Assembly (NCBI RefSeq): GCF_022201045.2
Contig: NC_068558.1
Span: 46,713,001-46,777,000 of the forward strand
Direction: 5' to 3'
Origin: Citrus sinensis
Lineage: Eukaryota; Streptophyta; Magnoliopsida; Sapindales; Rutaceae
DNA: 64,000 nt
Each line of letters opens with the position of its first letter. The first letter of the stretch is position 1. Shown here in pieces: positions 61,925 to 64,000 of this stretch. The position numbers and the translations under genes are program-made. Under the pieces are notes generated by a model. That model saw only the letters and a program-made list of their open reading frames with translations, ran no database searches and had not been told where the DNA came from.

Positions 61925-64000
61925 AGACGGGTTTGCGATTACAGGAGAAATGATCATCCGCTTCTTTCTTTTCTTTCGAGTTTTGAAGAAAGATTCCGGT
62001 TCGGATTTGATATATATATATATATATATATACATATGGAGTCAATGAAATTGAATATGCATTTGTAATGATCTTTTATGTTATGCTCATACTTCATAGT
62101 TCATATGAAAAATAATTTAATTTGAAAAGCCTGTGACAACTCTCAAATTACTTCACTTCAAAAAATGTATGTGTGAATTATTAACTTCTTATTAGTACGA
62201 CCGTCGCTCCTTCCTTCCACAAGTATTCGGAACTTCAATTACCAATCCTTTTTGTGTATGAGAATGTAAGTAGTTAGCTGTTAAAGCAGCACGTATTATA
62301 TGAAATCGCTTATTAATTTTATGAAGAAAAACTGGAGCCAAACAAAGACCTGATGTGATTTTGGACCGTGTTCATAAATTACCTAGTCCAAGAATCATTT
62401 TTATGTCCATAATCCAAATTCATATCAAATTAGACAGAAAAGACAGATCCGCGATATAGAGGCTTGGCTTAGAAACAGTCATTTCTGAATCTAAAACAGT
62501 AAGTACACGAAAATAAATAAATGTGGCTTTTATCAATAGAGGGACAGCTCTTTGTTACATGCGGCAATTCCAGTGTAATATTATTTTTGTATCTTATGTC
62601 GGACAGAATATGACAATTATAAAAGTGTATGTTTCTTAAAAGACGAGGAAACAAACTTACATCAATTAAATCTTTGTTATTGAGGCTTGGTTTTTACTTT
62701 CTATAGTTGTTTCTTCTATCTAGAAAGTAGGGAATAACACCACTCTGGAAATGCAACAATTCTTATTAACTTCCAACAATTCTTATTAAAAATAAATTTT
62801 TATTTCATAATGCCAATGAACAATAGGCGAACCAAAAATTATATGAAATGATACAATTTAAACAATGACTGAACGACAACAATAATATTTTAAAAATAAT
62901 CTTCTTCATCGTTATCATAAATCATCTACATCACTAATAGCGATAATAATCAACTACAATCAGCTTTATTATCATTAAAAAAATAATTCTTTCTCTTCAC
63001 CATGTTTCAAAATGACAGTCATTCATATCAAAACTTTTTGTTTTCAATTTTTTTTTTGAATTTATACTGCCACTCGTTTAGATATTATTAGCTTGTGGTT
63101 CCATGTCAAATTGTGATATGAAATCTTAGATATACTATAGAATTTTTCGAACATGTGATTTCTTTTTTATACTCTATTAATTATGATAATGCATGTAATA
63201 AAGAAATAAAACTAAAATAAATTCTTCTTGATTGTAAAAAAAATCCTCAAATTTAGCATTCTAGGATCTAGTTGATTCAACAATACCTGGGAAAAAAACA
63301 ATTATCAAATTCAAATCTATAATTAATTTTTAAAATTAGTTTATCAAGACTCGTGGTTAAATTAGAGTGATGAACTATACGATAATTAATCTACAAAAGA
63401 ACAAAATAAATTAAAATAAAATTGAAATTAAACAAGAAAAAAAAAATCCTAAAATTGATAACCTTTGTAGGACAGGAATTATAATGGGTTTTGGGCCATT
63501 AATCAAACAAGTCTTAAGTGGTAGGCTTGTTTGGTTAGGGCTAAACGGCTTGTTAAGAGAGTTTGGGCCGAAACTGTAATTGCAAAGAGTGAAGCATTTT
63601 AACACTTCTCTAAAATCCTTATAACTAATTGTTATTAAAAAAAAAAAAAACTTTTAGTTTAATTGATAAAATACAGATTTCTATATTAAAATTAACTGTT
63701 TTCTTATCAAATTTTATCTAAATCTTTTAATTGTATATTAATTTTTTATTATTATATAATTTTTATATTTATAATTCTAAATCTTATAATTTTAAAAAAT
63801 TTTAATTAAAATTTAAAATATAAATATAAATTGAAATGAGATGGATGCTAGTTAAAAAATTAATTCATCTAAGTGTTTAATTAAATTTTTATTTAAAATA
63901 AAAAAAAATCAATTTATGTGAAGTTATTTAAGTAATTTCACTTAAGGAATGGTTTAATTTTCAAGGACGTCAAAACTCCCACTCAATTAAAAACGGCGCG
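61925..64000. other. Germin-like 3' flank and AT-rich DNA to the window end
   Basis: A TA run at about 62009-62031 lies in the likely 3' UTR. The rest is AT-rich, especially 63640-63910, with no gene or clear element. Confidence 0.5.

Noticed and set aside
1-64000. CRISPR arrays, operons, prokaryotic signals or viral genes
   Set aside because: The gene families, introns and base composition are those of a plant nuclear genome; no spaced direct-repeat array, and no reverse transcriptase, capsid or replicase frame was recognised.

Overview
The window is nuclear DNA of a flowering plant, most likely a rosid eudicot. It is AT-rich, its genes are split by GT-AG introns, and it holds nine protein-coding genes belonging to plant families. 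Citrus is a guess from the overall look of the proteins and was not verified. There is no operon, phage, plasmid or CRISPR structure.

Layout. 1-12.8 kb is gene-free, with a tandem duplication at 2.3-2.9 kb and a possible MITE relic at 9.2 kb. An R2R3-MYB gene of the MYB55/61/86 type (+, 13069-14606) is followed by about 9 kb of non-coding DNA holding a 468-bp hAT-type element with a perfect target-site duplication. A DUF1685 gene (+, 23913-24867) converges on a 12-exon pectin acetylesterase gene (-, 26228-30135). A long-terminal-inverted-repeat element of about 1 kb (30553-31576) separates that gene from an 8-exon ABC1/COQ8-type atypical kinase gene (-, 32235-37203), which has a GC-AG intron. 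Divergent from it is a HAD-family pyrimidine 5'-nucleotidase-like gene (+, 39291-40753). That gene converges on a chloroplast cyclophilin gene of the CYP20-3/ROC4 type (-, 41179-44514). After a MITE- and microsatellite-rich interval come a plastid-targeted START/polyketide-cyclase-like gene (+, 47014-48973), a POLTERGEIST-type PP2C gene (+, 54403-58922) and a germin-like gene (+, 61071-61924).

All nine reading frames rebuild intact when introns are removed at consensus sites; exon coordinates are given per gene, and every exon set sums to a multiple of three. The genes are not a pathway. They cover cell wall (pectin acetylesterase, germin-like, MYB), mitochondrial quinone biosynthesis (ABC1K), plastid functions (cyclophilin, START-like) and stem-cell signalling (PP2C). 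The order is nevertheless informative: from memory, subsets of these families are neighbours in three Arabidopsis regions (At2g469xx, At3g620xx, At4g016xx), so the window looks like an ancestral block that fractionated in Arabidopsis.

I see no novel defence or biosynthetic system. The most interesting items are the synteny block, the loss of one redox-regulatory cysteine in the cyclophilin, the GC-AG intron, several freshly delimitable transposons (hAT, MULE-like, SINE-like, nested MITEs) and young tandem duplications inside introns.
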